The translations under genes and the position numbers were made by a program. A DNA stretch of 50,859 bases from Arenimonas fontis (lineage in GTDB: Bacteria; Pseudomonadota; Gammaproteobacteria; Xanthomonadales; Xanthomonadaceae): contig NZ_VUOD01000012.1 of the NCBI RefSeq assembly GCF_008386465.1, forward strand, positions 1 to 50,859. Reading direction: 5' to 3'. Under the pieces are notes generated by a model. The model searched no databases, was not told the DNA's origin, and saw only the letters and a list, made by a program, of their open reading frames with translations. Within the stretch, counting starts at the first letter, position 1, and the number at the start of each line of letters is the position of its first letter. This document shows, one piece after another, positions 1-8,665 of this stretch.

Positions 1-131
1 GATCAAAGGGTCAGATCAAAGGGTCAGATCAAAGGGTCAGATCAAAGGGTCAGATCAAAGGGTCAGATCAAAGGGTCAGATCAAAGGGTCAGATCAAAGG
101 GTCAGATCAAAGGGTCAGATCAAAGGGGTCA
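1..131. repeat. 13-bp tandem repeat next to the putA stop
   Basis: Nine perfect head-to-tail copies of GATCAAAGGGTCA start at base 1. A tenth copy has one extra G (GATCAAAGGGGTCA, 118-131), and its last three bases are the TGA stop of putA on the minus strand. Each unit carries one GATC (Dam-type) site. Read on the minus strand, each unit carries a TGA; because 13 is not a multiple of 3, successive TGAs fall in different frames and close all three just past putA. The array runs off the left edge, so its true length is unknown. The unit resembles the AAAGGGGTCAG-type words found near REP/IS200-like elements in many proteobacteria; that link is inference from memory. Confidence 0.95.
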
Positions 132-3100
132 GTCGTCGAGGGTGAGCAGGGAGGCGTTGCCGCCGGCGGCGGTGGTGTTGATGGTGAGAGTGCGCTCGGT
201 GGCGAAGCGCAGCAGGTAGTGCGGGCCGCCGGCCTTGGGGCCGGTGCCGCTCAGTCCTTCACCGCCGAAGGGTTGCACGCCGACCACCGCGCCGATCTGG
301 TTGCGGTTGACGTAACAGTTGCCCACCTTCACGGTGCGGGCGATCTTCTCGACCGTGGTGTCGATGCGGGAATGGATGCCCAGGGTCAGGCCGTAGCCGG
401 TGGCATTGATGTGTGCCAGCACCTCGTCCAGCTGGTCGGCGCGCCAGCGGATCACGTGCAGCACCGGCCCGAACACCTCGCGGTCGAGCTGCGACAGCGA
501 TTGCAGCTCATAGGCGCGTGGGGCGAAGAAACAGCCGTGTTCGGCGCCTTCCGGCAGCTTCACCTCCTTGATCAGCTTCGCCTCGCGGTCCATGCGTTCG
601 GCGTGCGCCTGCAGGATCCGCCGCGCGTCCTCGTCGATGACCGGGCCGACGTCGGTGCTCAGCAGGCCCGGGTCGCCCACCACCAGCTCGTCCATGGCGC
701 CGGCGAGCATCCGTATCACCTTGTCGGCGATGTCCGCCTGCACGAACAGTACCCGCGCCGCCGAGCAACGCTGGCCGGCCGAATCGAAGGCCGAGACGAT
801 GGCGTCTTTGACCAGCTGTTCCGGCAGGGCCGAGGAATCGGCGATCAGTGCGTTCTGGCCGCCGGTCTCGGCCACCAGGGCGGCGATCGGGGCATTGCGG
901 GCCGCCAGCGCCCGGTTGATCGCCCAGGCGGTTTCGGTGGAGCCGGTGAAGGCCACGCCGTCCACGCGCGGATCGGCGGTGAGCGCGGCGCCGACGGTGG
1001 CGCCGTCGCCGGGCAGGAACTGCAGCACGTCTTGGGGGATGCCGGCTTCGTGCAGCAGCCGGGTGGCGGCATGCGCGACCAGGGTGGTCTGCTCGGCCGG
1101 CTTGGCGATGACGGCGTTTCCGGCCGCCAGGGCCGCCGCCACCTGGCCCAGGAAGATCGCCAGCGGGAAGTTCCACGGGCTGATGCAGACGAACACGCCG
1201 CGGCCGTGCAGGAACAGCTGATTGCTCTCGCCGGTCGGGCCCGGCAGCGGCGTCGGCTGGCCGAACAGGCGGCGCGCCTGCAGGGCGTAGTAGCGCAGGA
1301 AGTCCACCGCCTCGCGCACCTCCGCCACCGAGGCCGGCAGCGACTTGCCTGCTTCCTTCACGCACAGCGCCATGAACTGCGGCATGCGCTGTTCCAGCAG
1401 GTCGGCGGCGTGCTCGAGAACGAGGGCGCGGCTGGCGGCCGGCGTGCGGTCCCAGGCCTCCTGGGCGGCACGGGCGTTCTTCAGCGCCTGCTCGACCGTG
1501 GCGGCGTCGGCTGGCAGCCACTCGCCTACCTGTTCCCGCCGGTCGGCCGGGTTGCGTACCGGCACCGGCGTGCCCGAGGGGCTGGTGCCCGGCACCAGCG
1601 GCGCGGCCCGATGTGGCTTCAGCGCGGCATTGATGTCGCGGGCCAGGGAGGCGAGGGTGTCGTCGTTGGCGAGATTGGCGCCCATGGAATTGGTCCTGTC
1701 TTCGCCGGCGGCCCGGTACAGGTCGCGCGGCAGGGGAATGCGCGGATGCGGCTTGCTGGCGTAAACCGACACCGTTTCCACCGGGTCGGCCACCAGCGAT
1801 TCCGCCGGCAGCGACTCGTCGGTGATGCGGTTGACGAAACTGGAGTTGGCGCCGTTCTCCAGCAGGCGCCGCACCAGGTAGGGCAGCAGGTCCTCGTGCG
1901 AACCCACCGGCGCGTAGACGCGGCAGGGCACGCCCAGTTTGTCGGCCGGCACCACTTCGGCGTACAGGTCGTCGCCCATGCCGTGCAGCTTCTGGTACTC
2001 GAAGCGCTTGCCACCGGCGAAATGGTGGATGGCGGCGATGGTCTGGGCGTTGTGGGTGGCGAACATCGGGTAGATCGCGTCGTCGGCCGCCAGCATGCGC
2101 CGGGCGCAGGCCAGGTAGCTGACGTCGGTATTGGCCTTGCGGGTGAAGACCGGATAGCCGGGGTGGCCGTCGGCCTGCGCCTTCTTGATTTCGCTGTCCC
2201 AGTAGGCGCCCTTGACCAGGCGCACCGGGATGCGCCGGCCGGTGCGGCGGGCCAGGTCGGCGATGAAATCGATCACGTAGGGCGCGCGCTTCTGGTAGGC
2301 CTGTACGGCCAGTCCGTAGCCCTCCCAGCCGTCCAGCGAGGCGTCGGCATAGGCACCGGCGATCACGTCGAGGCTCAGCTCCAGGCGCTCGCTTTCCTCG
2401 GCGTCCACGGTGAAGCCGATGCCGCGGGCCCTGGCCAGGCGGGCCAGCTCCAGCACCCGTGGGGTCAGTTCGGCCAGCACCTGGGCGCGGCGCGCGTGTT
2501 CGTAGCGCGGATGCAGTGCCGACAGCTTCACCGAGATCGAGGGCGCGGCGAAGACGTCGGTCGCGGAACTGCCGGCGCCGATCGCTTCGATGGCGTCGCG
2601 GTAGGCCCTGAAATAGCGCTCGGCGTCGCCGCGGGTGAGGGCCGCCTCGCCGAGCATGTCGAAGGAGTGCAGATAGCCCTGCTTCTCGTCCTTGGCGGCG
2701 CGTTCCAGGGCTTCCTGGATGGTCCTGCCCATGACGAACTGGTGGCCCATGATCTTCATGGCCTGGCGCACCGCCAGCCGGATCGCCGGTTCGCCGGCCC
2801 GGCCGACCAGTCGGCGGAAGGCGCCGATGGCGTCGCGCCGTGTTTCCTCGGCCAGCTGCACCAGCCGACCGGTCAGCATCAGGCCCCAGGTGGAGGCATT
2901 GACCAGCACCGAACTGGATTGCCCCAGATGCCGCTTCCACTCCGCCTCGCCCAGCTTGTCGCGGATCAGCGCGTCGGCGGTGGCGCGGTCCGGGATGCGC
3001 AACAGGGCCTCGGCCACGCACATCAGCAGCACGCCTTCCTCGCTGGACAGGTCGTACTGGCGCATGAAGGCTTCGACCATGCCCGGGTCGGCGGCGCGGA

Positions 3101-3284
3101 TCCGGGTCCGGCCCACCAGGGCCAGGGCGGTGGCCTGCACCCGTGCCTGTTCCGCGGGGGGCAGGCGGGCCTGCTCCAGCAGTTCGGCCAGGTGTTCGGC
3201 TTCGTCGCGGTGATAGGCGGCAGTGATGCGGGCGCGCAGGTCCGGCGCGGATCCGGGCAGTTCGGGGCTGAGAATGGGCTTCAC
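129..3284 (-). CDS. putA: Bifunctional proline dehydrogenase / L-glutamate gamma-semialdehyde dehydrogenase PutA
   Basis: This 1051-residue protein oxidises proline to glutamate in two steps, with electrons passing from FAD to quinone and then to NAD. The proline dehydrogenase barrel lies at about residues 150-500, with the VKGAYWD strand around K358 and EYQKLHGMGDD at 429. The aldehyde dehydrogenase domain is at about 570-1030, with FTGSTE, catalytic-base region AETGGQN (E806) and catalytic Cys in GQRCSAAR (C840). The protein begins directly with the helical arm and lacks the roughly 50-residue ribbon-helix-helix DNA-binding domain of E. coli PutA, so it should be a non-autoregulating short form. 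No regulator gene lies beside it in the window. The stop codon lies inside the last copy of the tandem repeat. A candidate extended -10 lies about 55 bp upstream of the start. Confidence 0.97.
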   Translation of the reverse strand: MKPILSPELPGSAPDLRARITAAYHRDEAEHLAELLEQARLPPAEQARVQATALALVGRTRIRAADPGMVEAFMRQYDLSSEEGVLLMCVAEALLRIPDRATADALIRDKLGEAEWKRHLGQSSSVLVNASTWGLMLTGRLVQLAEETRRDAIGAFRRLVGRAGEPAIRLAVRQAMKIMGHQFVMGRTIQEALERAAKDEKQGYLHSFDMLGEAALTRGDAERYFRAYRDAIEAIGAGSSATDVFAAPSISVKLSALHPRYEHARRAQVLAELTPRVLELARLARARGIGFTVDAEESERLELSLDVIAGAYADASLDGWEGYGLAVQAYQKRAPYVIDFIADLARRTGRRIPVRLVKGAYWDSEIKKAQADGHPGYPVFTRKANTDVSYLACARRMLAADDAIYPMFATHNAQTIAAIHHFAGGKRFEYQKLHGMGDDLYAEVVPADKLGVPCRVYAPVGSHEDLLPYLVRRLLENGANSSFVNRITDESLPAESLVADPVETVSVYASKPHPRIPLPRDLYRAAGEDRTNSMGANLANDDTLASLARDINAALKPHRAAPLVPGTSPSGTPVPVRNPADRREQVGEWLPADAATVEQALKNARAAQEAWDRTPAASRALVLEHAADLLEQRMPQFMALCVKEAGKSLPASVAEVREAVDFLRYYALQARRLFGQPTPLPGPTGESNQLFLHGRGVFVCISPWNFPLAIFLGQVAAALAAGNAVIAKPAEQTTLVAHAATRLLHEAGIPQDVLQFLPGDGATVGAALTADPRVDGVAFTGSTETAWAINRALAARNAPIAALVAETGGQNALIADSSALPEQLVKDAIVSAFDSAGQRCSAARVLFVQADIADKVIRMLAGAMDELVVGDPGLLSTDVGPVIDEDARRILQAHAERMDREAKLIKEVKLPEGAEHGCFFAPRAYELQSLSQLDREVFGPVLHVIRWRADQLDEVLAHINATGYGLTLGIHSRIDTTVEKIARTVKVGNCYVNRNQIGAVVGVQPFGGEGLSGTGPKAGGPHYLLRFATERTLTINTTAAGGNASLLTLDD

Positions 3285-3338
3285 GGCGTTCCGGCGGTCG
3301 ATCCGGCAAGGGGCCGCGCAGGGCGCGCGGGGCCGCGC

Positions 3339-3347
3339 ATTCTAGCA
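3339..3347 (-). promoter_or_regulatory. Candidate extended -10 for putA
   Basis: The minus strand reads TGCTAGAAT, an extended -10 (TGn plus a 5/6 match to TATAAT), about 55 bp upstream of the putA ATG. No good -35 was found at 16-18 bp, which is tolerated for extended -10 promoters. This is inferred from sequence only. Confidence 0.45.
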
Positions 3348-3556
3348 GGCCGGCGAAAAACGGCCCGCCCGGGGCGGACGGGATGGCCACGACGGCGAAG
3401 CGGGCGCGCGAGCGATTGATTCGCCCCGGAGCGGGTCCGGATACGTGCCGGGCTGGCGGCGGGAGAGGGGCGTGGCGACAAGCGTTTTCCCGCAACCCGA
3501 TGCGGGCCTGGCCGGCGGGCCGGGCGCCGACGGCGCCGTCCGCAGCCCCGTTCGGC

Positions 3557-3586
3557 TTGCCCCCCCGGAGCACGGCTCGGTAAACT
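3557..3586 (+). promoter_or_regulatory. Candidate sigma-70 promoter for the cta cluster
   Basis: TTGCCC, an 18-bp spacer and TAAACT lie 34 bp before the GTG of the DUF2244 gene. Both hexamers are only 4/6 matches, so this is a plausible but weak call; its position at the head of the operon supports it. Confidence 0.35.
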
Positions 3587-3620
3587 CCCGTGGTTTTCCG
3601 AAGCGGGGCCTTGGGCTGCG

Positions 3621-4118
3621 GTGATCGAGCTCGTGCCAGCGGCGCCGACCGGGTCCGGGGCCTCCCTGGTGCTCCGGCCGCGGCGCGCCATGAGCGCGGG
3701 CCAGTTCGCCGTCCTGTTCCTCGCCCTGTCCCTGGCCATGTTCCTCGTGGCCGGGTACGCCTGGAGCCGGGGCAATGTGTTCGCCCCGGCCTTCGCGCTT
3801 CTGGACGCGGCCTTCATCGCGGCGGTGCTGCGATGGGTGTGGCGCCAGGGCGAGCGCTTCGAGGTGATCGCGCTGGACGAGCGCCGCCTCGAGGTTCGCC
3901 GCTCGGCCCGGCCGGGTCCGGACTTCGTGGCCCACCCCTACTGGGTGCGGCTGCGGGTGGACGGCGACGAGGACGGGCAGCGGGTGCTGCTGGCCTGCCA
4001 GGGCCGGCAGGTCGAGGTCGGCGCCTTCCTCTCGCCGGGAGAGCGCCGGGATCTCGCCGCCCGGCTGGAACGAATGCTGGCGGCGGCACGGCGCCGCGGC
4101 CTGGACCAACGGGATTGA
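3621..4118 (+). CDS. DUF2244 family membrane protein heading the cytochrome oxidase cluster
   Basis: This 165-residue protein is of unknown biochemical role and matches the DUF2244 type that commonly precedes coxB in Lysobacteraceae. Two hydrophobic segments (about residues 28-48 and 53-70) form a hairpin. A soluble domain rich in Arg/Glu follows, including WVWRQGERFEVIAL and a PYWVRL strand pattern typical of the family. The GTG start at 3621 is chosen because the family begins just before the Arg-rich stretch and no ATG lies nearby. It ends 22 bp before the ctaC ATG, so the two are probably co-transcribed. A role in oxidase assembly is inferred from position alone. Confidence 0.8.
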   Translation: MIELVPAAPTGSGASLVLRPRRAMSAGQFAVLFLALSLAMFLVAGYAWSRGNVFAPAFALLDAAFIAAVLRWVWRQGERFEVIALDERRLEVRRSARPGPDFVAHPYWVRLRVDGDEDGQRVLLACQGRQVEVGAFLSPGERRDLAARLERMLAAARRRGLDQRD

Positions 4119-4140
4119 CGTGTTGTCGGGGTATGTTCGG

Positions 4141-5013
4141 ATGAATGCAGCGATGAGATCAGCGATTGCCACAGGCCTGGCCACCGCCCTGGCCGGCCTT
4201 CCGGCCTGGGCCGACAGCGAACCCCGGCGCTGGCAGCTGAACATGCCGCGCGGCGTGACCGAGACCGCGTACAACGCCTACGACATGCACATGCTGATGT
4301 TGTGGATCTGCGTGTTCATCGGCCTGGTGGTGTTCGGCGCCATGGCGGTGGCGATGTTCCGGTTCCGCAAGTCCAGGGGGGCGGTGCCGGATACCGGCTT
4401 CACCCACAGCACCCGGCTGGAGATCCTCTGGACGGTGATCCCGATCGTCATCCTGGTGGTGATGGCGGTGCCGGCCACCGTCAAGGTGATCGAGCAGTAC
4501 GACACCAAGGGCAGCGAGATGACCGTCAAGGTCACCGGCTACCAGTGGATGTGGCGTTACGAGATCGTCGGCGAGGACGTCAACTTCATCTCGCGGCTCG
4601 ACCGCGAATCCGACCGCCTGCGCCAGAGCGGCGTCGTGCCGAGCGAGGCTGACCATCCGCACTACCTGCGCGACGTTGATCGCCCGCTGGTGCTGCCGGT
4701 GGACACCAAGATCCGTTTCGTCTTCACCGCCGACGACGTCATCCACGCCTGGTGGGTGCCGGCGCTGGGCTGGAAGCAGGACGCCATCCCGGGCCTGATC
4801 AACGAGGCCTGGACCGAGATCAAGCAGCCGGGCACCTACCGCGGTGTCTGCGCCGAGTTGTGCGGCAAGGACCACGGCTTCATGCCGATCGTGGTGAAGG
4901 CGGTGCCGAAGGCCGAGTACCAGGCCTGGCTGGCCGCGCAGAAGGCCGGCAACGAGGCCGAGGCCGCCCGCATCGTCGCCGCCGCCACCGCCCGCGCCGG
5001 CGGCGAAGGCTGA
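4141..5013 (+). CDS. ctaC: Cytochrome c oxidase subunit II
   Basis: This 290-residue subunit accepts electrons from cytochrome c through the binuclear CuA centre on the periplasmic face. It has an N-terminal signal peptide ending around PAWADS, two membrane helices (about residues 45-67 and 90-110) and a cupredoxin domain. All CuA ligands are present: H202 (VIHAWW), C237, E239, C241, H245 and M248 in the [12 protein letters not shown] block. The aromatic YQWMWRY motif used for electron entry is intact. The ATG at 4141 is chosen over a GTG at 4120 because it gives a normal signal peptide. There is no C-terminal cytochrome c domain, so this is the plain aa3-type subunit. Confidence 0.97.
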   Translation: MNAAMRSAIATGLATALAGLPAWADSEPRRWQLNMPRGVTETAYNAYDMHMLMLWICVFIGLVVFGAMAVAMFRFRKSRGAVPDTGFTHSTRLEILWTVIPIVILVVMAVPATVKVIEQYDTKGSEMTVKVTGYQWMWRYEIVGEDVNFISRLDRESDRLRQSGVVPSEADHPHYLRDVDRPLVLPVDTKIRFVFTADDVIHAWWVPALGWKQDAIPGLINEAWTEIKQPGTYRGVCAELCGKDHGFMPIVVKAVPKAEYQAWLAAQKAGNEAEAARIVAAATARAGGEG

Positions 5014-5042
5014 GCAGCAGAACCAGAGAGAGGCAGAAAGAC

Positions 5043-6674
5043 ATGGCACACACCGACGCCGCGCACGCCGACCATCACGGCGAGCACAAGCAGAGCTTCT
5101 TCCAGCGCTGGTTCTACTCGACCAACCACAAGGACATCGGCACTCTGTACCTGGTGTTCTCGCTGGTGATGTTCTTCATCGGCGGCTCGATGGCCCTGGT
5201 GATCCGCGCCGAGCTGTTCCAGCCCGGCCTGCAGCTGGTCGAGCCCGAGTTCTTCAACCAGATGACCACCATGCACGCGCTGGTGATGATCTTCGGCGCA
5301 GTCATGCCGGCCTTCGTCGGCCTGGCCAACTGGATGATCCCGCTGCAGATCGGCGCGCCGGACATGGCGCTGCCGCGCATGAACAACTGGTCGTTCTGGA
5401 TCCTGCCCTTCGCCTTCACCCTGCTGCTGCTGCCGACCTTGCTGCAGGTGCTGTTCGGCATCGGCGGCGGCGGCCCGGCCGGCGGCTGGACCCTGTATCC
5501 GCCGCTGAGCCTGCAGGGCGGCAACAGCACCGCCTTCACCATCTTCGCCATCCACCTGATGGGCATCAGCTCGATCATGGGCGCGATCAACATCATCGCC
5601 ACCGTGCTGAACATGCGCGCCCCGGGCATGGACCTGCTGAAGATGCCGGTGTTCGTCTGGACCTGGCTGATCACCGCCTTCCTGCTGATCGCGGTGATGC
5701 CGGTGCTGGCCGGCGCGGTCACCATGCTGCTGACCGACAAGTTCTTCGAGACCAGCTTCTTCAACGCGGCCGGCGGCGGCGACCCGGTGATGTACCAGCA
5801 CATCTTCTGGTTCTTCGGCCACCCGGAGGTCTACATCATGATCCTGCCGGCCTTCGGCATCGTGTCGGAGATCATCCCGACCTTCGCCCGCAAGCCGCTG
5901 TTCGGCTATCAGGCCATGGTGTACGCCACTGCCTCGATCGCCTTCCTCTCGTTCATCGTCTGGGCCCACCACATGTTCACAGTGGGCATGCCGCTGGGCG
6001 GCGAGCTCTACTTCATGTACGCCACCATGCTGATCGCGATCCCGACCGGCGTGAAGGTGTTCAACTGGGTCACCACCATGTGGCGCGGTTCGATCAGCTT
6101 CGAGACGCCGATGCTGTTCGCGCTCGGCTTCGTGATCATGTTCACCATCGGCGGCTTCTCCGGCCTGATGCTGGCGATCGTCCCGGCCGACTACCAGTAC
6201 CACGACACCTATTTCGTCGTGGCGCATTTCCACTATGTGCTGGTGACCGGCGCCGTGTTCGGCATCATGGCCGGCGTGTACTACTGGATCCCGAAGTGGA
6301 CCGGGCACATGTACAACGAGAAGCTGGGCAAGCTGCATTTCTGGCTGTCCACGATCTTCGTGAACCTGCTGTTCTTCCCCCAGCATTTCCTCGGCCTGGC
6401 CGGCATGCAGCGCCGCGTGCCCGACTACAACGTCGCTTTCGCCGATTTCAACATGTGGTCCACCATCGGCGGTTTCGGCTTCGGCATCAGCCAGCTGCTG
6501 TTCGCCTGGATCGTCTGGCAGACCGTTCGCGGCGGCGCCAGGGCGGAAGCGCGCAGCTGGGAGGGTGCCAAGGGCCTGGAGTGGACCGTGCCCTCGCCGG
6601 CGCCGCACCATACCTTCACCACTCCGCCAGTCATCAGGGATGGCGACCTGGCGCACGGTGACGTGACCCACTGA
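5043..6674 (+). CDS. ctaD: Cytochrome c oxidase subunit I
   Basis: This 543-residue, 12-helix catalytic subunit of aa3 oxidase reduces oxygen to water and pumps protons. The haem and copper ligands are intact: H78 (haem a), H260 with Y264 in GHPEVY (CuB and the His-Tyr cross-link), H309/H310 (CuB), H395 (haem a3) and H397 (haem a). E262 in the GHPEVY block marks the A-type D-pathway. The ATG at 5043 is preceded by a purine-rich AGAGAGAGGCAG. The reading frame stays open for about 290 bases upstream, inside ctaC, but that part is not conserved. The start is 29 bp after ctaC. Confidence 0.98.
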   Translation: MAHTDAAHADHHGEHKQSFFQRWFYSTNHKDIGTLYLVFSLVMFFIGGSMALVIRAELFQPGLQLVEPEFFNQMTTMHALVMIFGAVMPAFVGLANWMIPLQIGAPDMALPRMNNWSFWILPFAFTLLLLPTLLQVLFGIGGGGPAGGWTLYPPLSLQGGNSTAFTIFAIHLMGISSIMGAINIIATVLNMRAPGMDLLKMPVFVWTWLITAFLLIAVMPVLAGAVTMLLTDKFFETSFFNAAGGGDPVMYQHIFWFFGHPEVYIMILPAFGIVSEIIPTFARKPLFGYQAMVYATASIAFLSFIVWAHHMFTVGMPLGGELYFMYATMLIAIPTGVKVFNWVTTMWRGSISFETPMLFALGFVIMFTIGGFSGLMLAIVPADYQYHDTYFVVAHFHYVLVTGAVFGIMAGVYYWIPKWTGHMYNEKLGKLHFWLSTIFVNLLFFPQHFLGLAGMQRRVPDYNVAFADFNMWSTIGGFGFGISQLLFAWIVWQTVRGGARAEARSWEGAKGLEWTVPSPAPHHTFTTPPVIRDGDLAHGDVTH

Positions 6675-6711
6675 CGGAGGAAGCGGCGCCGCCCGGCGCC
6701 GCGCCAGGCCC

Positions 6712-6840
6712 ATGAACGCCCAGCACGACCCGTTCCGCACCGAAGCCCGCCGCCGCGGCATCCGCCGCACGGCCTGGGCGGTCGGCCTGGTCGCGCTTGC
6801 CGTATACCTCGCCTTCATCCTGTCGGCGGTGCTGCCATGA
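6712..6840 (+). CDS. Small single-span membrane protein of the cox operon (42 residues)
   Basis: This short ORF encodes a basic N-terminus ([19 protein letters not shown]) followed by one hydrophobic helix of about 20 residues ending in AVLP. It starts 37 bp after ctaD, and its TGA overlaps the ctaG ATG in an ATGA, so it is translationally coupled to the copper chaperone gene. A small single-helix protein at this position is known in many proteobacterial cox operons (CoxF-like or 'cytochrome oxidase small assembly protein'). Assignment rests on size, topology and position, not on a motif. It is too short for most ORF callers. Confidence 0.75.
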   Translation: MNAQHDPFRTEARRRGIRRTAWAVGLVALAVYLAFILSAVLP

Positions 6841-7424
6841 ACGCGCCGGTGTCGCCGCGTCGTACCTTCCGCACCATCGCCCTGGTGGCGGCTGGATCCT
6901 TCGTGTTCGCCTTCTCGCTGGTGCCGCTGTACCGGATCGCCTGCGAGAAGGTGTTCGGCATCAAGCTCGAGCAGGGGCCGGCCGGAGAGTCGCGGGTGGC
7001 AGGCCTGGAAGTGGACGAGTCGCGCACGGTGATCGTCGAGTTCGACGGCACGGTGAACTCGAAGCTACCCTGGGAGTTCCGGCCGCAGGTGCTGCGCATG
7101 GAAGTGCATCCGGGCAAGCTGTACGAAGCCAACTACATCGCCCGCAACGTCTCCGACCGCGCGATCGTCGGCAACGCGGCGCCCTCGGTGGCGCCGTCCA
7201 CCGCTTCGACCTACTTCAACAAGACCGAATGCTTCTGCTTCACCGAGCAGCTGCTGCAGGCCGGCGAGGAGCGCCTGATGCCGGTGCGCTTCATCATCGA
7301 CCCGGCGCTGCCCGACAACGTGAGCACGGTCACGCTTTCCTACACCTTCTTCAGCAACGACGCGGCCACCGCCCGGGTCGCGGCCGGCAACCATCCCGCC
7401 GCCGCCGCCCGTACGGCACCGTGA
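6837..7424 (+). CDS. ctaG: Cytochrome c oxidase assembly protein CtaG/Cox11
   Basis: This 195-residue, membrane-anchored periplasmic copper chaperone delivers copper to CuB of subunit I. One N-terminal transmembrane helix (about residues 13-35) is followed by an immunoglobulin-like domain. The copper-binding CFCF motif is present, with C132 and C134 within the sequence TECFCFTEQ. The [13 protein letters not shown] block after the helix, with its conserved Cys, is also typical. The length is normal for the family. Its ATG overlaps the stop of the preceding small membrane protein. Confidence 0.96.
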   Translation: MNAPVSPRRTFRTIALVAAGSFVFAFSLVPLYRIACEKVFGIKLEQGPAGESRVAGLEVDESRTVIVEFDGTVNSKLPWEFRPQVLRMEVHPGKLYEANYIARNVSDRAIVGNAAPSVAPSTASTYFNKTECFCFTEQLLQAGEERLMPVRFIIDPALPDNVSTVTLSYTFFSNDAATARVAAGNHPAAAARTAP

Positions 7425-7456
7425 CCGCAGGCCTTCCAGGAGCACCGGGGAACCCC

Positions 7457-8329
7457 ATGGCACAGACCCACGACGCCAACGTGTACTACGTCCCGCACCA
7501 CAGCCCGTGGCCCTTCATCGGTTCGATCACCCTGTTCGCGACGGCGCTGGGGGTGGCGAACTGGTTCAACGGCCACGCCTGGGGCCAGACGCTGTTCTTC
7601 ATCGGCCTGGCGGCGACCCTGGGCGTGCTGGCGGCCTGGTTCGGCAACGTCATCTCGGAATCCATCTCCGGCAAGTACAACGCCCAGGTGGACGTGTCGT
7701 TCCGCATGGGCATGATGTGGTTCATCTTCTCCGAGGTGATGTTCTTCGCCGCCTTCTTCGGCGCCCTGTTCTATGCCCGCCAGTTCGCCCTGCCGTGGCT
7801 GTCGGGCGAGGGCGACGGCGCGCTGACCAACCAGTACCTGTGGCCGGGTTTCACGGCCGGCTGGCCGAGCAACGGCCCGGCCGGCATCGGCGGCGCCTTC
7901 CAGACCATCCCGGCCTGGGGCCTGCCCCTGGTCAACACGCTGCTGCTGCTGAGCTCGGGCGTCACCATCACCATCGCCCACCACGCGCTCAAGGCCAACC
8001 GGCGCGGCGCCCTGATCTTCTGGCTTGGCGCCACCATCCTGCTGGGCACCGTCTTCCTGTGCGTGCAGGGCTACGAGTACGTCCACGCCTACCAGGAGCT
8101 GGGCCTGACCCTCGGCTCCGGCATCTACGGCTCGACCTTCTTCATGCTGACCGGCTTCCACGGCATGCACGTGTTCCTGGGCACGGTGATGCTGATCGTG
8201 ATCTGGCTGCGTTGCATGAAAGGGCACTTCAGCCCGGACCACCACTTCGGTTTCGAAGCGGTGGCCTGGTACTGGCACTTCGTGGACGTGGTCTGGCTGG
8301 GCCTGTTCCTGTTCGTCTACGTGCTCTGA
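7457..8329 (+). CDS. ctaE: Cytochrome c oxidase subunit III
   Basis: This 290-residue protein with seven predicted helices stabilises subunit I and its proton uptake. Family landmarks include the N-terminal YYVPHHSPWP, FRMGMMWFIFSEVMFF, LLLLSSGVTITIAHH, FFMLTGFHGMHV and the C-terminal WYWHFVDVVWLGLF. The ATG at 7457, 32 bp after ctaG, is chosen because it gives the conserved MAQTHDANVYYVPHH start; the frame itself is open much further upstream inside ctaG. It is followed by a convergent DUF2909 gene. Confidence 0.97.
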   Translation: MAQTHDANVYYVPHHSPWPFIGSITLFATALGVANWFNGHAWGQTLFFIGLAATLGVLAAWFGNVISESISGKYNAQVDVSFRMGMMWFIFSEVMFFAAFFGALFYARQFALPWLSGEGDGALTNQYLWPGFTAGWPSNGPAGIGGAFQTIPAWGLPLVNTLLLLSSGVTITIAHHALKANRRGALIFWLGATILLGTVFLCVQGYEYVHAYQELGLTLGSGIYGSTFFMLTGFHGMHVFLGTVMLIVIWLRCMKGHFSPDHHFGFEAVAWYWHFVDVVWLGLFLFVYVL

Positions 8330-8395
8330 CGCGACTGCGGTCGCGGCAGTCCGTGCGCGGGCCGGCCCAGTGCCGGCCCGATGCCTTTGCAGGCC

Positions 8396-8614
8396 TCAGC
8401 GGCCGATGCCGTGCGGCTGTACCAGGCCAGTGGCGATGCCGAGGATGACCAGCAGGATCAGCGCCACCGACAGGCCGATGCGCCAGGTCAGCGACCTCAC
8501 CGTGCGCTTGGTCCTGCCCTTGTCCACGATCATGTAGTACAGGCCAGCGCCGAGGTTCCAGAGGATCAGGATCAGGAAGGCGATGACGACGAGGGTTTTC
8601 AGCTCATTGCTCAT
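8396..8614 (-). CDS. Twin-transmembrane DUF2909 protein
   Basis: This 72-residue protein has two hydrophobic helices (about residues 7-28 and 45-65) joined by a basic loop around DKGRTKRTVRSLTWR, which fits the DUF2909 family. It lies antisense within the cox cluster, convergent with ctaE (66 bp) and divergent from SURF1 (51 bp). The same embedded position is common near cox genes in related bacteria, suggesting a link to oxidase biogenesis that has not been shown. The ATG at 8614 is the only sensible start. Confidence 0.8.
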   Translation of the reverse strand: MSNELKTLVVIAFLILILWNLGAGLYYMIVDKGRTKRTVRSLTWRIGLSVALILLVILGIATGLVQPHGIGR

Positions 8615-8665
8615 GGCGTGGCCCGAATGGGAGAACGCGCCATTATCCGCCGATGCGGGGATGGG

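Larger units (their letters stand above)
3285..3620. other. 336-bp intergenic region between putA and the cta cluster
   Basis: No convincing gene is seen here. The stretch separates two divergent units and should hold both promoters. A candidate putA promoter sits at its left end and a candidate cta promoter at its right end, each listed separately. The middle is very GC-rich with no clear operator or hairpin-plus-T-run. Confidence 0.7.

Noticed and set aside
1-131. CRISPR array
   Set aside because: The repeats are contiguous 13-bp units without spacers, and no cas gene is present.
219-3419. 1066-residue plus-strand ORF opposite putA
   Set aside because: It is antisense to a well-conserved gene, rich in Gly/Arg/His/Gln with no domain, as expected from a high-GC shadow frame.
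4836-6818. 660-residue minus-strand ORF opposite ctaD
   Set aside because: Low-complexity His/Asp/Gln/Glu/Arg composition mirrors the hydrophobic codons of ctaD; no recognisable motif.
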